Made by a program: the position numbers and the translations under genes. Shown here piece after piece: positions 34,385 to 42,766 of a DNA stretch of 64,000 nt. The DNA comes from an uncultured Angelakisella sp. (lineage in GTDB: Bacteria > Bacillota > Clostridia > Oscillospirales > Ruminococcaceae), in the NCBI GenBank assembly GCA_934524965.1, contig CAKSYU010000006.1:1-64000 (forward strand). The letters are read 5' to 3'. How positions within the stretch are numbered: the stretch's first letter is position 1; the number at the start of each line of letters is the position of its first letter. Under the pieces are notes generated by a model, which worked only from the letters and a program-made list of their open reading frames with translations, had not been told where the DNA came from and searched no databases.

Positions 34385-35284
34385 TCACGCTTTTTTCGCC
34401 TCGCGCGTTACATGCTTTTCCAGCAGCATCACCGGATAGTAGGATTCCTTGCTGCGGCGCAGTCCCTCGTCGCCGGTGTCCTCCTCGCGGTTCACAAAGG
34501 TAAGCGACGGGTACTTCTCCTTCATCATTTTGGCGATCTCCCGGCATACCATCGGGTAGGCGCCCGGTTCATCGCTTTCCGCCTTTTCAATATTTTCGTC
34601 CATCATGGTCTCGTTGATCATGCTTGCCACAGCAAAGCCGTAAATTTTGCCGCCTGCCGTCAGCACGCCGCCGGTCATTTCCAGCTTGTCAAGTTCCCGC
34701 AGGGCACAGCGCACCACGCAGCCCTCCTTGTGCAGTCCCTCGTCGCCGCCCTCGTTTTCCGCCTGCCACCGGCGGTGGAATTCCAGCACCGCTTCCACAT
34801 TTTCGGCGGTGATGGGTTCAAATCTCCAGTCGGGGTGCGCCGCCTCAAAGCGGTTGCAGAAGTTCCGCTTGCCGTGCAGCTTTTTGCCGGCGTAGGTCAT
34901 CAGCTTATCGACCTCGTAGATATATTCGGCGTCGTCGCGGCTGGCAGTATAGGTAAACTCTCCGGGATAATTTGCCTCCATCCACGCTTTTTCGGTCGGC
35001 AGCAGCCCAAAGAACCACAGCTCCCTGCCGTTATCCCTGGCGTCCTGCCGCAGCAGCTCTATCCCCTCGCGGAGGTCGCCGTCCCCGTAGGGGAAGCCGT
35101 AGCCGTCGCCGCTGCCGCTTTTGGTGAAAAGCCACTCGCCGGTCAGGCAGTAGCGGGTCTTGTAAATGCCGCTCCACAGGTACATGGTGGCAAAGCTCTG
35201 GTAGCAGGCGCTGTGGTGTTTTCTTCCCAGAAAGGGCAAAAGGTCACGGCGTGCTGCCAATGTGATCGGTTTGAATTCCAGCAT
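34385..35284 (-). CDS. DUF2156 domain protein (MprF C-terminal-like aminoacyltransferase fold)
   Basis: A 299-residue soluble protein resembling the DUF2156/LPG-synthase C-terminal domain, a tandem GNAT fold. Visible segments are LGRKHHSACYQSFATMYLW (about 19-37), EYIYEVDKLMTYAGKKLHGKRN in part (about 120-140) and FVNREEDTGDEGLRRSKESY near 270. Stand-alone members lack the MprF flippase and their role is unknown. It follows tmk by 16 bases. Confidence 0.82.
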   Translation of the reverse strand: MLEFKPITLAARRDLLPFLGRKHHSACYQSFATMYLWSGIYKTRYCLTGEWLFTKSGSGDGYGFPYGDGDLREGIELLRQDARDNGRELWFFGLLPTEKAWMEANYPGEFTYTASRDDAEYIYEVDKLMTYAGKKLHGKRNFCNRFEAAHPDWRFEPITAENVEAVLEFHRRWQAENEGGDEGLHKEGCVVRCALRELDKLEMTGGVLTAGGKIYGFAVASMINETMMDENIEKAESDEPGAYPMVCREIAKMMKEKYPSLTFVNREEDTGDEGLRRSKESYYPVMLLEKHVTREAKKA

Positions 35285-35300
35285 AAAACTCCTTTGGTGA

Positions 35301-35957
35301 TTATAATTTCAGTACTTCCCGTATTTTGCGGGCGATGACCTCGCGCGGGAGCATCTCGCCGTTTTCGGTACAGTTCAGAATGATCCAGCCCTGCTGCTGT
35401 GCCCCGTAAAGGGCAGCGGCACGGCAGTGCTGCAAATAGGCAAAATCCGCCTCGTGGATATCGCGCTTGGTTTCATCGCCGTGGTAGCGCTCACTCAGCA
35501 GACGGCGGGAGACCTCTGGATCGACATCGAGATAGACCACCGCCGTGGGGCGCGGCAGACCGGCTTTGTTGTATTCCACATCGCACAGCCAGCCAAGGAA
35601 GCCGTCCCACTCCTCCCGCGGCAGACGGGACATCTGGTGCGGGATATTGGAGGTGGAGTAGCGATCCGCCACCAGTATTTTGCCCGCTTCGTAATCGGGG
35701 TGCCAGTGGCGGCAGTAGCTGGCATAGCGGTCCACCGTGAAAAAGAGCGACGCCCCGTAGGGGTTCACCTCGTCCAGCGTGCCGATCTCGCCGTGGAGAT
35801 ACATCTTGACCAGCGTGCTGGAGGGGTCGTCATAATCCGGAAAGGAGAGCTTGCGGCAGGGCAGCCCCTTTGCGGTAAGATACTCGGTGAGCAGCGCCGC
35901 CTGCGTTGCCTTGCCGCTGCCGTCCAGCCCCTCGATGACATACAGTTGGTGTTCCAT
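35301..35957 (-). CDS. tmk: Thymidylate kinase
   Basis: A 218-residue dTMP kinase. The P-loop GLDGSGKAT (9-17) has Ala where the family usually has Ser or Thr directly after the Lys, with Thr following. The DR(Y) motif is in VADRYSTSN and the lid region is around SERYHGDETKRD. It makes dTDP from dTMP, so with thyX two genes upstream it forms a thymidylate supply module. An MEHQLYVIEG start is preceded by GAGGAGG. Confidence 0.9.
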   Translation of the reverse strand: MEHQLYVIEGLDGSGKATQAALLTEYLTAKGLPCRKLSFPDYDDPSSTLVKMYLHGEIGTLDEVNPYGASLFFTVDRYASYCRHWHPDYEAGKILVADRYSTSNIPHQMSRLPREEWDGFLGWLCDVEYNKAGLPRPTAVVYLDVDPEVSRRLLSERYHGDETKRDIHEADFAYLQHCRAAALYGAQQQGWIILNCTENGEMLPREVIARKIREVLKL

Positions 35958-35969
35958 ATTCTGTCCTCC

Positions 35970-36155
35970 TCATTCCCTCTTGTTGCGGGTACGGTAGATG
36001 AGATAAACCGCCACCGCCGCAATGAGCACCACGGCGGTCGCCGCGAACAGCCCCATGCTTTCCGCAGCCGTGCCCTGCATCAGCCGCAGCAGCGAAAGGG
36101 CGGCAAGCACCAGCGCCGCCAGACACAGCAGCAATACCGGCAGTCTTTTATCCAT
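35970..36155 (-). CDS. Small membrane protein (61 residues), hypothetical
   Basis: A 61-residue protein with two hydrophobic segments (about residues 5-25 and 34-54) and a basic C-terminus ending RTRNKRE. Its ATG lies inside the last codons of thyX (8-base overlap) and tmk follows after 12 bases. This tight packing and the plausible membrane topology support it as a real gene. No family was recognised. Confidence 0.6.
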   Translation of the reverse strand: MDKRLPVLLLCLAALVLAALSLLRLMQGTAAESMGLFAATAVVLIAAVAVYLIYRTRNKRE

Positions 36156-36927
36156 GGGCTTCTTCCCTCATTCTGGCGTATTTTTCCCGCATTTCTGCGG
36201 CTTTTCCGCAGGTCATTTTCCCTTCGGAGCAGGCGCCGCGCACGCACGCGGGACCGGCATTTTTGAAAAGATGGGGCGCGACGGAAAGGCAGAGGGAAAG
36301 CATCTGGTCGGCGACCTCTCGGATCTCCCACTGGGCACGCTGGCAGCAGCGCAGCTCAAAGAAATTCATAAGGCTGCGGGCGTTCATCGTCACGATCATC
36401 TTGGTATCGCAGGCATTGGGCAGGACAAAGCGGGCGTCCTCGATGGCGGTCTTTTCGGCACGGCTTGCCGCCGCCTTGGGCGAAACACCCTGCGCCAGCC
36501 ACTCCGCTTCCCTGCGGGTCTTCAGGATCTCGGCGATCTTCTGGTAATGGGCAATGCTTTCCCGCATTGCCAGCTCAAATTCGGCCTTTGCCTCGGGGAC
36601 TTCGGCGATCTGGGGCGGGGTGACCACCTCGAAATCGTTTTCCCTGACATAGCGCTGGCTCTGCACGCTGAACGAAGCGATGCGGTGACGGGTGATCTGC
36701 GCCAGCAGGGCGCGGCTGACCCCCTCGATGCCAAAAGTGAAAACGGCGTGCTCGATGGGGCTTTGGTGACCCAAGCCCGCCAGCATTTCCACAAATTCGC
36801 CCGCCTTTTCCGGCGTCAGTTTCTCCTGCACCTCGGCAATGGTGGCGGGGCTGTAGCAAAGCCGCGCCGCCGAGGCGATGGTCATTTCCGGTTCCGGCGT
36901 GTGGGTGATAAGAGTGACCTTTGGCAT
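36148..36927 (-). CDS. thyX: Flavin-dependent thymidylate synthase
   Basis: A 259-residue ThyX protein. The family motif RHRxxSxxxxSxR is present as R80-H81-R82, S85, S90 and R92, with GHQSPIEHAVFTF (53-65) upstream. It methylates dUMP using methylene-tetrahydrofolate, FAD and NADPH. The C-terminal tail has a Cys-rich stretch (ACVRGACSEGKMTCGKA) that is somewhat long for ThyX. It lies 34 bases after pcrA. Confidence 0.95.
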   Translation of the reverse strand: MPKVTLITHTPEPEMTIASAARLCYSPATIAEVQEKLTPEKAGEFVEMLAGLGHQSPIEHAVFTFGIEGVSRALLAQITRHRIASFSVQSQRYVRENDFEVVTPPQIAEVPEAKAEFELAMRESIAHYQKIAEILKTRREAEWLAQGVSPKAAASRAEKTAIEDARFVLPNACDTKMIVTMNARSLMNFFELRCCQRAQWEIREVADQMLSLCLSVAPHLFKNAGPACVRGACSEGKMTCGKAAEMREKYARMREEAHG

Positions 36928-36961
36928 ATTGTTTCCTCCTTACGGTCGTTTACACTGTGGA

Positions 36962-39409
36962 TTATCGTTTTTCCAGACGGGCGAAGGTCGCCATCAAACG
37001 CTTGGCGCCGACGCTGTCAAAGTGAATGGTGAGCAGGTGGTCGCCGCCCATCGGCTCGATCTTGAGAATGGAGCCTTCCCCGAAGGTCTTGTGGTAAACC
37101 CGGTCGCCGGTCTTAAAGCTGAACGGCTCCGCAGCCGGCGCGGCGGGTCTGGGACGGGGGGCGGGCGGAATGCTGACGGTCGTCGGACGGGGGGCCTGTC
37201 CCCCGCTGCCCTGACGGGCGCCGTAGCCGCCGTAACTGCTGTTATAATTGCCGCCGTAGCTGCTTCTGCCGCCAAAGGCGGAACGCTCCGCCTGATAGTT
37301 GCCGAAGCGCTCGGTCTCGTCCTCGGTCTTCAGCAGTTCATTCGGGATCTCCCCGATGAAGCGGGAGGGGCGATTGCGGGTGGTGCGTCCGAACAGCATT
37401 CGCTGTGCCGCACCGGTGAGGGTCAGTTCCTTTTTGGCACGGGTGATGCCGACATAGGCAAGGCGGCGTTCCTCCTCCAGCTCCTTCGGCTCGAAGATCG
37501 CCTGCTGCCCGGGGAAGATGCCCTCCTCCATGCCGGTGATGAAAACATAGGGGAATTCCAGTCCCTTGGCGGAGTGGAGCGTCATGAGCACCACCTTGTC
37601 GTCGTCCTCCGAAAGATTATCGAGGTCGGTATAAAGGGCGATCTCCTCCAAAAAGCCGGAAAGACTGGGCTCCTCGGTCTCCTCCATGTACTTGAGAACG
37701 GTGGTCTTCAGCTCGCCGATGTTTTCCAGCCTGCCGCGGCTTTCCATATCGTTTTTCGCTTCCAGCGCCCTGACATAGCCGCTTTGATCCAGCACCGCTT
37801 CCAGCGTCTCGATGAGGGGAACCTCATCGACCGTTTCGGCAATGCCGTCCAGCATGGCGGTAAAGGTCATAAGCGCCTTTGCCTTGGAGGAAAGGGGGAC
37901 ATATTCCTCCGCCGTCTGTAAGGTGCGGTACAGCGACTGGCCAAGGCTATCCGCGACCTGCTGGGCGGTATTCAGCGTCGCTTCACCAATGCCGCGCTTC
38001 GGCTCATTGATGATGCGGCGCAGCCGCAGGCTGTCATCGGGGTTATTGAGGACGGCAAGGTACGCCAGAATGTCCTTGACCTCCTTGCGGTCAAAGAACT
38101 TTAAGCCGCCGATGATGCGGTACGGAATGCCCTGCCGAATGAACATCTGCTCAATGGTGCTGGAAAGGGCGTTCATACGGTACAGAATGGCGTGGTCGCT
38201 GTATTTTGCGCCTTTTTCGTGGTTTTTGCGAATGGCACCGGCAATGAAGTGGGCTTCCCGCTGTTCATCGGCTGCCTTGTGGTACAGCACCTTTTCGCCG
38301 CGGCTGTTCTGCGTCCACAGGGTCTTGCCCTTGCGCTGACTGTTGCGGCTGATGACGGCATTGGCGGCATCGAGAATGGTGCCGGTGCTGCGGTAATTCT
38401 GCTCCAGACGAATGACCTTGGTGTCGCCGAACTGCTGCTCGAACGAAAGGATATTCTCGATGGTGGCGCCGCGGAACTTGTAAATGCTCTGGTCATCATC
38501 ACCGACGACGCACAGGTTGCCGTGACCGCCCGCCAGCAGGCTGACCAGCAGGTACTGGGCATGGTTGGTATCCTGGTACTCATCTACCATGATGTAGCGG
38601 TAGCGGTGCTGGTACTTTTGCAGCACCTGCGGGAACTGCTGGAACAGTTTGACCGTCAGCAGAATGATGTCATCGAAATCGAGGGCGTTGGCGTCGCGCA
38701 GCATCTGCTGGTAGCGCGCGTACACACGCGAGGTGACCTGCAAAGCGAAATTATCGCCGGCGGCGCGGCGCAGGTCATCGGGGGAATAGAGTTTATCCTT
38801 GGCGCGGCTGATGTTGCCGAGGAGCGCCTTGGGCGAAAAGTTCTTATCATTGATATTCAGCTCTGCCATGGCGTCCTTGATGACGCGGACGGAGTCATCG
38901 CTATCGTAGATGGTGAAATTGCTGCCGTAGCCCAGCGCTTCGATCTCGCTGCGGAGGATACGGGAACAGGCGGCATGGAAGGTGGCGGCGTGGACATCCT
39001 CTCCCCTGCTGCCCAGCATGGCGGCAAGACGGGCACGAAGCTCGCCCGCCGCCTTATTGGTGAAGGTGATGGCAAGGATATTCCACGGGGCGGGGACATC
39101 ATGGGCGATGAGCTGCCCTGCCCGCTCCATAAAGCTGCCGTCGGCGGCGCACTGCTCTAAAAGCCGCCAGTCCTCCTCGCTGAGATAGGGCATATCGTCA
39201 CTGCGGGAGGAGGCGGTGCCGTATTGCAGGAGGTTGGCGATGCGGTGGATCAGCACGGTGGTTTTCCCGCTGCCGGCACCTGCCAGAATGAGGACGGGTC
39301 CTTCGGCGGCAAAGACGGCTTCCCGCTGCATGGGGTTGAGATTGGAAAAGCGGCGGTTCAAGATCTCTCTTTTGAGCTGCTGGTATGCTTGGTTATCACG
39401 CTGCGGCAT
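36962..39409 (-). CDS. pcrA: ATP-dependent DNA helicase PcrA/UvrD
   Basis: An 815-residue superfamily 1 helicase. Motifs in order are Q-motif LNPMQREAV (24-32), Walker A AGAGSGKT (43-50), Walker B VDEYQDTN, GDDDQSIYKFRGA, EQNYRST, LMTLHSAKGLEF and YVGITRAKKEL. The Gly/Arg/Ser-rich linker and the C-terminal KTGDRVYHKTFGEGSI Tudor-like domain identify PcrA over Rep. It unwinds DNA 3' to 5' in repair and replication restart. I chose ATG 39409 behind AAGGAG; the frame stays open upstream into non-coding DNA. Confidence 0.95.
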   Translation of the reverse strand: MPQRDNQAYQQLKREILNRRFSNLNPMQREAVFAAEGPVLILAGAGSGKTTVLIHRIANLLQYGTASSRSDDMPYLSEEDWRLLEQCAADGSFMERAGQLIAHDVPAPWNILAITFTNKAAGELRARLAAMLGSRGEDVHAATFHAACSRILRSEIEALGYGSNFTIYDSDDSVRVIKDAMAELNINDKNFSPKALLGNISRAKDKLYSPDDLRRAAGDNFALQVTSRVYARYQQMLRDANALDFDDIILLTVKLFQQFPQVLQKYQHRYRYIMVDEYQDTNHAQYLLVSLLAGGHGNLCVVGDDDQSIYKFRGATIENILSFEQQFGDTKVIRLEQNYRSTGTILDAANAVISRNSQRKGKTLWTQNSRGEKVLYHKAADEQREAHFIAGAIRKNHEKGAKYSDHAILYRMNALSSTIEQMFIRQGIPYRIIGGLKFFDRKEVKDILAYLAVLNNPDDSLRLRRIINEPKRGIGEATLNTAQQVADSLGQSLYRTLQTAEEYVPLSSKAKALMTFTAMLDGIAETVDEVPLIETLEAVLDQSGYVRALEAKNDMESRGRLENIGELKTTVLKYMEETEEPSLSGFLEEIALYTDLDNLSEDDDKVVLMTLHSAKGLEFPYVFITGMEEGIFPGQQAIFEPKELEEERRLAYVGITRAKKELTLTGAAQRMLFGRTTRNRPSRFIGEIPNELLKTEDETERFGNYQAERSAFGGRSSYGGNYNSSYGGYGARQGSGGQAPRPTTVSIPPAPRPRPAAPAAEPFSFKTGDRVYHKTFGEGSILKIEPMGGDHLLTIHFDSVGAKRLMATFARLEKR

Positions 39410-39492
39410 GAGTGGGGTCTCCTTTTTTTCGTCACGGGCGGCACCGGCAGGACTGTGCCGCCTTGTAATTTGCTCGTAAAAATCCAAGATAT

Positions 39493-39521
39493 ATTGTACC
39501 ACAAAAGGACGCCGGAGGAAA
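39493..39521 (-). promoter_or_regulatory. Candidate pcrA promoter
   Basis: On the minus strand, -10 TACAAT (39493-39498) with weak -35 TTTCCT (39516-39521) at 17 bases. It lies about 85 bases before the pcrA start. Confidence 0.45.
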
Positions 39522-39725
39522 CACCGGCGGGAAAGTTTTTTGGCAAAACGGCAGCTGCGGATCTCCTCCCCCACTAATACGGACAAAACGGGGGAAATTT
39601 GCAGTAAAAGTGTTGAATTCGCACAAAGTTTCACAGAAGTTTTACAATATTGGAATTCATTGGGTGAGAGGCGGCTGTTATGGGTAGTCCATGCTGTCAA
39701 TCCCTCCGGTTCGCTACGCTCACCA

Positions 39726-40013
39726 CCTCCCTTTACACAAGGGAGGCAGACCGTTATGGGGCTGGCTTTGTTGTCGCCTGACGGCGTCGCAAAGTCTCTT
39801 AAAAGGCTCTGGTTTGTACGCCTATCCGGCGGGGACTTCCTTTTGCTCGTGCAAAAGGAAGAAAAACACGCTCGGGGATACCCCGAGACCCCACGCACCG
39901 GAACGCCCGCTCGGAACGGCTTTGCCGTCCCGAAGCGTGGGCTAAACGGTGCTTATAGGGTGTCGCAGACGCATCTGCCCCCTTCCCCTCCCCTCCCCCG
40001 CTTCGGGGGAGGG
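39726..40013. repeat. Cluster of six perfect or near-perfect hairpins
   Basis: Stems in order: CCTCCCTT/AAGGGAGG (39726-39746), CTTCCTTTTGC/GCAAAAGGAAG (39836-39861), CTCGGGG/CCCCGAG (39871-39887), CCCACGC/GCGTGGG (39890-39941) enclosing an inner ACGGC/GCCGT stem, GCAGA/TCTGC (39965-39978) and CCCTCCCCCG/CGGGGGAGGG (39991-40013). The first block resembles intergenic palindromic elements I associate with gut Clostridia genomes; copy number was not checked. Confidence 0.7.
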
Positions 40014-40193
40014 TGTTCCTATCCTACTTCCTGCTTTTCTTACTCTCACGCTCGGCAAGTGGTGCCTGCTATGAACATTAATGGATAATAACCAAAATGT
40101 GTTTTACCGACGACATAGCACCTTCATTTGAAGAGTGGGACTATGGGTGCAGTAAGCAAATACTTTGAAATCTGCCGAATGGTTTGCACAAAG

Positions 40194-40300
40194 GCGCAAA
40201 AAAACACACGGTGGTGAGCCGTGTGCTTTTTCTGCTGTTAGTGTTTTTTGGTGAAGCCAAATCATAAGGAGTGCAACGCATTTCCCGCTTGCGTTGTTCT
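40194..40300 (-). ncRNA. Predicted small RNA
   Basis: A transcript of about 107 nt should start near 40300 from the strong promoter at 40307-40335. It should end in the hairpin CACACGG/CCGTGTG (40205-40225) followed on the minus strand by seven T residues. It contains a CAACGC/GCGTTG hairpin (about 40274-40296). No open frame with a good ribosome site closes inside it. It is separated from pcrA by nearly 800 bases, so it is unlikely to be a pcrA leader. No known family was recognised. Confidence 0.55.
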
Positions 40301-40306
40301 GGAATA

Positions 40307-40335
40307 AGAATAGCGTATATTACGGGGTTTGTCAA
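40307..40335 (-). promoter_or_regulatory. Promoter of the predicted small RNA
   Basis: On the minus strand, perfect -35 TTGACA (40330-40335), 17-base spacer, -10 TATTCT (40307-40312). It is one of the best promoters in the window although no protein gene follows closely. Confidence 0.8.
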
Positions 40336-40374
40336 TAGGAAATTCGAGAAAAATTGTGAACAAAAAGAAAATTT

Positions 40375-40397
40375 GCCGCCCCCGGAGCGGGGACGGC
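40375..40397 (-). terminator. Terminator after asd
   Basis: On the minus strand, GCCG-CCCCG/CGGGG-CGGC with a three-base loop, followed by AAATTTTCTTTTTG. It ends the hom-lysC-asd unit. Confidence 0.8.
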
Positions 40398-40410
40398 GGG
40401 AAATGGGGCA

Positions 40411-41409
40411 TCAAAGCAGCAGCTCGGCGATCTGGACGGCGTTGGTCGCGGCGCCCTTGCGGATCTGATCGCCGCAGCACCACAGGCAAAGCCCGTTGGG
40501 ATCGGTGAGGTCGGGACGGATCCGCCCGACATAGACGAGATCCTGATCGCTGGTATCCAGTGGCATGGGGTAGATATTATTCGGGAGGTCATCGACCAGA
40601 CGGCAGCCCGCAGCCGAGGCGACGGCTTCCCTCGCCTCCTGTACCGAGATGGGACGGGCAAAGCGGGCGGTGACGGCGATGGAATGAGAACGCACGACCG
40701 GCACCCGCACACAGGTGCAGGAGACCTGCATTTCCGGTAGGTGGAGGATCTTTCTGCCCTCGTTCTGGAGCTTCATTTCCTCGGAGGTGTAGCCGTTTTC
40801 GGTGGGGCTGCCGATTTTGGGAATGAGGTTATAGGCGATCTGGTACGGGAACACATGGGGCTGTACCGGCTCGCCCCGATAAAGCGCGTCGACCTCCTGC
40901 TCCAGCTCGATGGGTCCGCCCGCCCCCGCGCCGGACACCGCCTGATAGGTAGCGGCATTCATGGTGACTATGGGCGACAGACGGCGCAGCGCCGCAACCG
41001 CGACGACGGTGATGATGGTGGAGCAGTTGGGATTGGCGATGATGCCGTGATGGCGCAGGGCATCCTCCGGATTGATCTCCGGTACGACGAGGGGCACCTC
41101 CGGCTCCAGACGGAATGCGCTGGAATTATCGATAAACACGGCGCCCGCGGCCTTGATGGCGGGAGCAAAGCGGCGGGCGATATCGTTTTCCGCCGCGCCC
41201 AGCACGATATCGGCACCGGCAAAGGCGGCATCGGTCGCTTCCTCAACGACGATGTACCGACCGGCAAAGGGCAGCAGCTTGCCGACACTGCGGGCGCTGG
41301 CCAGGCAGCGCAGCTCCCCGACCGGAAAATTCCGTTCCTCCAGAACCTTGAGCATTTCCCGACCGACGGCGCCGGTCGCGCCCAGTATGGTGACATTGGG
41401 TTTCTTCAT
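40411..41409 (-). CDS. asd: Aspartate-semialdehyde dehydrogenase
   Basis: A 332-residue enzyme, normal length. The NADP loop LGATGAVGREM is at 9-19, the catalytic Cys129 is in NPNCSTII, and the active-site His is in CVRVPVVRSHS. It reduces aspartyl phosphate to aspartate semialdehyde, the branch point to lysine, threonine and methionine. I chose ATG 41409 behind AGGAGAG; it overlaps nothing and lies 17 bases after lysC. Confidence 0.95.
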   Translation of the reverse strand: MKKPNVTILGATGAVGREMLKVLEERNFPVGELRCLASARSVGKLLPFAGRYIVVEEATDAAFAGADIVLGAAENDIARRFAPAIKAAGAVFIDNSSAFRLEPEVPLVVPEINPEDALRHHGIIANPNCSTIITVVAVAALRRLSPIVTMNAATYQAVSGAGAGGPIELEQEVDALYRGEPVQPHVFPYQIAYNLIPKIGSPTENGYTSEEMKLQNEGRKILHLPEMQVSCTCVRVPVVRSHSIAVTARFARPISVQEAREAVASAAGCRLVDDLPNNIYPMPLDTSDQDLVYVGRIRPDLTDPNGLCLWCCGDQIRKGAATNAVQIAELLL

Positions 41410-41426
41410 GATCTCTCTCCTCTCGG

Positions 41427-42746
41427 TCATCTGACAAAGCTCTCGTAAAGCACACGCACCGTTTTTTCAAAGTCGGCATTATCCACGCCCACGATGATAT
41501 TCAGCTCCTCCGGTCCCTGACTGATCATGCGGATACTGATACCGTTTTCGCCCAGCGCCGCGAAGATCTTGCCGGAAATGCCGGGGCGGAACGCCATCTT
41601 ACGACCGACCGCCGCCACGATGGAGATATTCTCCGCCACCTGTAATTTATCGGGGCGGAACTCCTTTTGCAGCTCGCCCAAGATGGAATAAAGGCAGGAG
41701 GCGGCTTTGCCGCTTTGCACCACCAGCGAGACGCTGTCGATGCCGGAGGGGGTGTACTCTACATTCAGATTATGCCGCTCAAAGACCTCCAATACCCGAC
41801 GGAGACTGCCGATGGAGGAGGACAGACCGTTTTTTGCCATGGTGATGATGGAAAAATTGCGGCGTCCGGCGATGCCGGTAATAAAGCGGTTCTTTTCGCT
41901 TTCCAACTCGTCCTCGAAGTGCTCCCGAATGAGGGTGCCGGGGTGATCGGGGTCATTGGTATTGCGGATATTGAGCGGGATATCCGCCTGACGGACGGGG
42001 AAAACGCTGGCTTCGTGCAGCACCTGCGCGCCCATATAGCTGAGCTCCCGCAGCTCGTTATAGGTAATGCGTTCGATGGGGCGGGGATTTTCCACGATGC
42101 GGGGATCCGCCATGAGGATACCGGAAACATCGGTCCAGTTTTCGTACACATCGGCGCCGAGCGCCGCTGCCGCCAGCGCGCCGGTGACATCGCTGCCGCC
42201 CCGACTGAGCACCCGAATGTGCCCATCCGGCATGACGCCGTAGAACCCCGGAATGACGACGCTGCGATCCTCCGCGATGCGGCGGAGCGCTTCGTAGGAA
42301 TGTTCCCGATCGATCTGACCATCAAAGGTGAATTGCAGCCAGTCGGCGGCATCGAGGAAATCGAAGCCGAGGTATTCCGCCATGAGGCGGGCGGCAAAGT
42401 ATTCGCCGCGGGAGACCAGTTCATCCTGACTGATGCCCTGCTGCATTTTTTCGTATAAAGCGGCAAGCTCCGCATCGACGGGGAGGGTCAGACCGCAATC
42501 GGCGGCAATGGAGCGGTAGCGCTCCGCCACCATGCCGAACACGCCCTCGGCGCTGACGCCGTACTGAAGATGGGCATAGCAGAGGTAGAGAAGATCGGTG
42601 ATCTTATGATCGCCGGAAAAGCGCTTACCGGGAGCGGAAACGACCACGACCCGACGGGACGGCTCCGCCTGAACGATCTGACGGACTTTTTCGAACTGAG
42701 CGGCATCCGCCAGAGAGGAGCCGCCGAATTTAACGACCTTGAACAT
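41427..42746 (-). CDS. lysC: Aspartate kinase
   Basis: A 439-residue aspartokinase. KFGGSSLAD (6-14) is the ATP/aspartate signature; a catalytic core of about 290 residues is followed by two ACT domains (from about residue 300). The second ACT domain reads MISQGPEELNIIVGVDNADFEKT in part. ACT domains bind lysine or threonine for feedback control. Single-enzyme length, no homoserine dehydrogenase fusion. It is 20 bases after hom. Confidence 0.95.
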   Translation of the reverse strand: MFKVVKFGGSSLADAAQFEKVRQIVQAEPSRRVVVVSAPGKRFSGDHKITDLLYLCYAHLQYGVSAEGVFGMVAERYRSIAADCGLTLPVDAELAALYEKMQQGISQDELVSRGEYFAARLMAEYLGFDFLDAADWLQFTFDGQIDREHSYEALRRIAEDRSVVIPGFYGVMPDGHIRVLSRGGSDVTGALAAAALGADVYENWTDVSGILMADPRIVENPRPIERITYNELRELSYMGAQVLHEASVFPVRQADIPLNIRNTNDPDHPGTLIREHFEDELESEKNRFITGIAGRRNFSIITMAKNGLSSSIGSLRRVLEVFERHNLNVEYTPSGIDSVSLVVQSGKAASCLYSILGELQKEFRPDKLQVAENISIVAAVGRKMAFRPGISGKIFAALGENGISIRMISQGPEELNIIVGVDNADFEKTVRVLYESFVR

Positions 42747-42766
42747 ATCGCAAGAATTCCTTTCCT

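Larger units (their letters stand above)
39410..40410. other. 1-kb gene-free region with hairpin cluster and small RNA
   Basis: No convincing protein gene lies here on either strand. It contains a candidate pcrA promoter (39493-39521), a hairpin cluster (39726-40013), a predicted small RNA unit (about 40193-40335) and the asd terminator (40375-40397). Open frames of up to 182 codons exist, but they run through the hairpins and lack ribosome sites. The stretch 40014-40190 shows nothing recognisable. Confidence 0.7.

Noticed and set aside
36148..39409. Replication origin near pcrA/thyX/tmk
   Set aside because: No dnaA, dnaN, gyr genes or DnaA-box cluster is visible.
39410..39898. An upstream extension of the pcrA reading frame
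   Set aside because: It would add 163 residues without helicase homology, across a promoter-like element and repeats; ATG 39409 has a good ribosome site and the normal PcrA beginning.
39726..40013. Possible CRISPR array
   Set aside because: The hairpin units differ in sequence and spacing; there is no direct repeat series and no cas gene.
39540..40088. A 182-codon plus-strand open frame in the gene-free region
   Set aside because: It passes through the hairpin cluster, no ribosome site, composition unlike the real genes.
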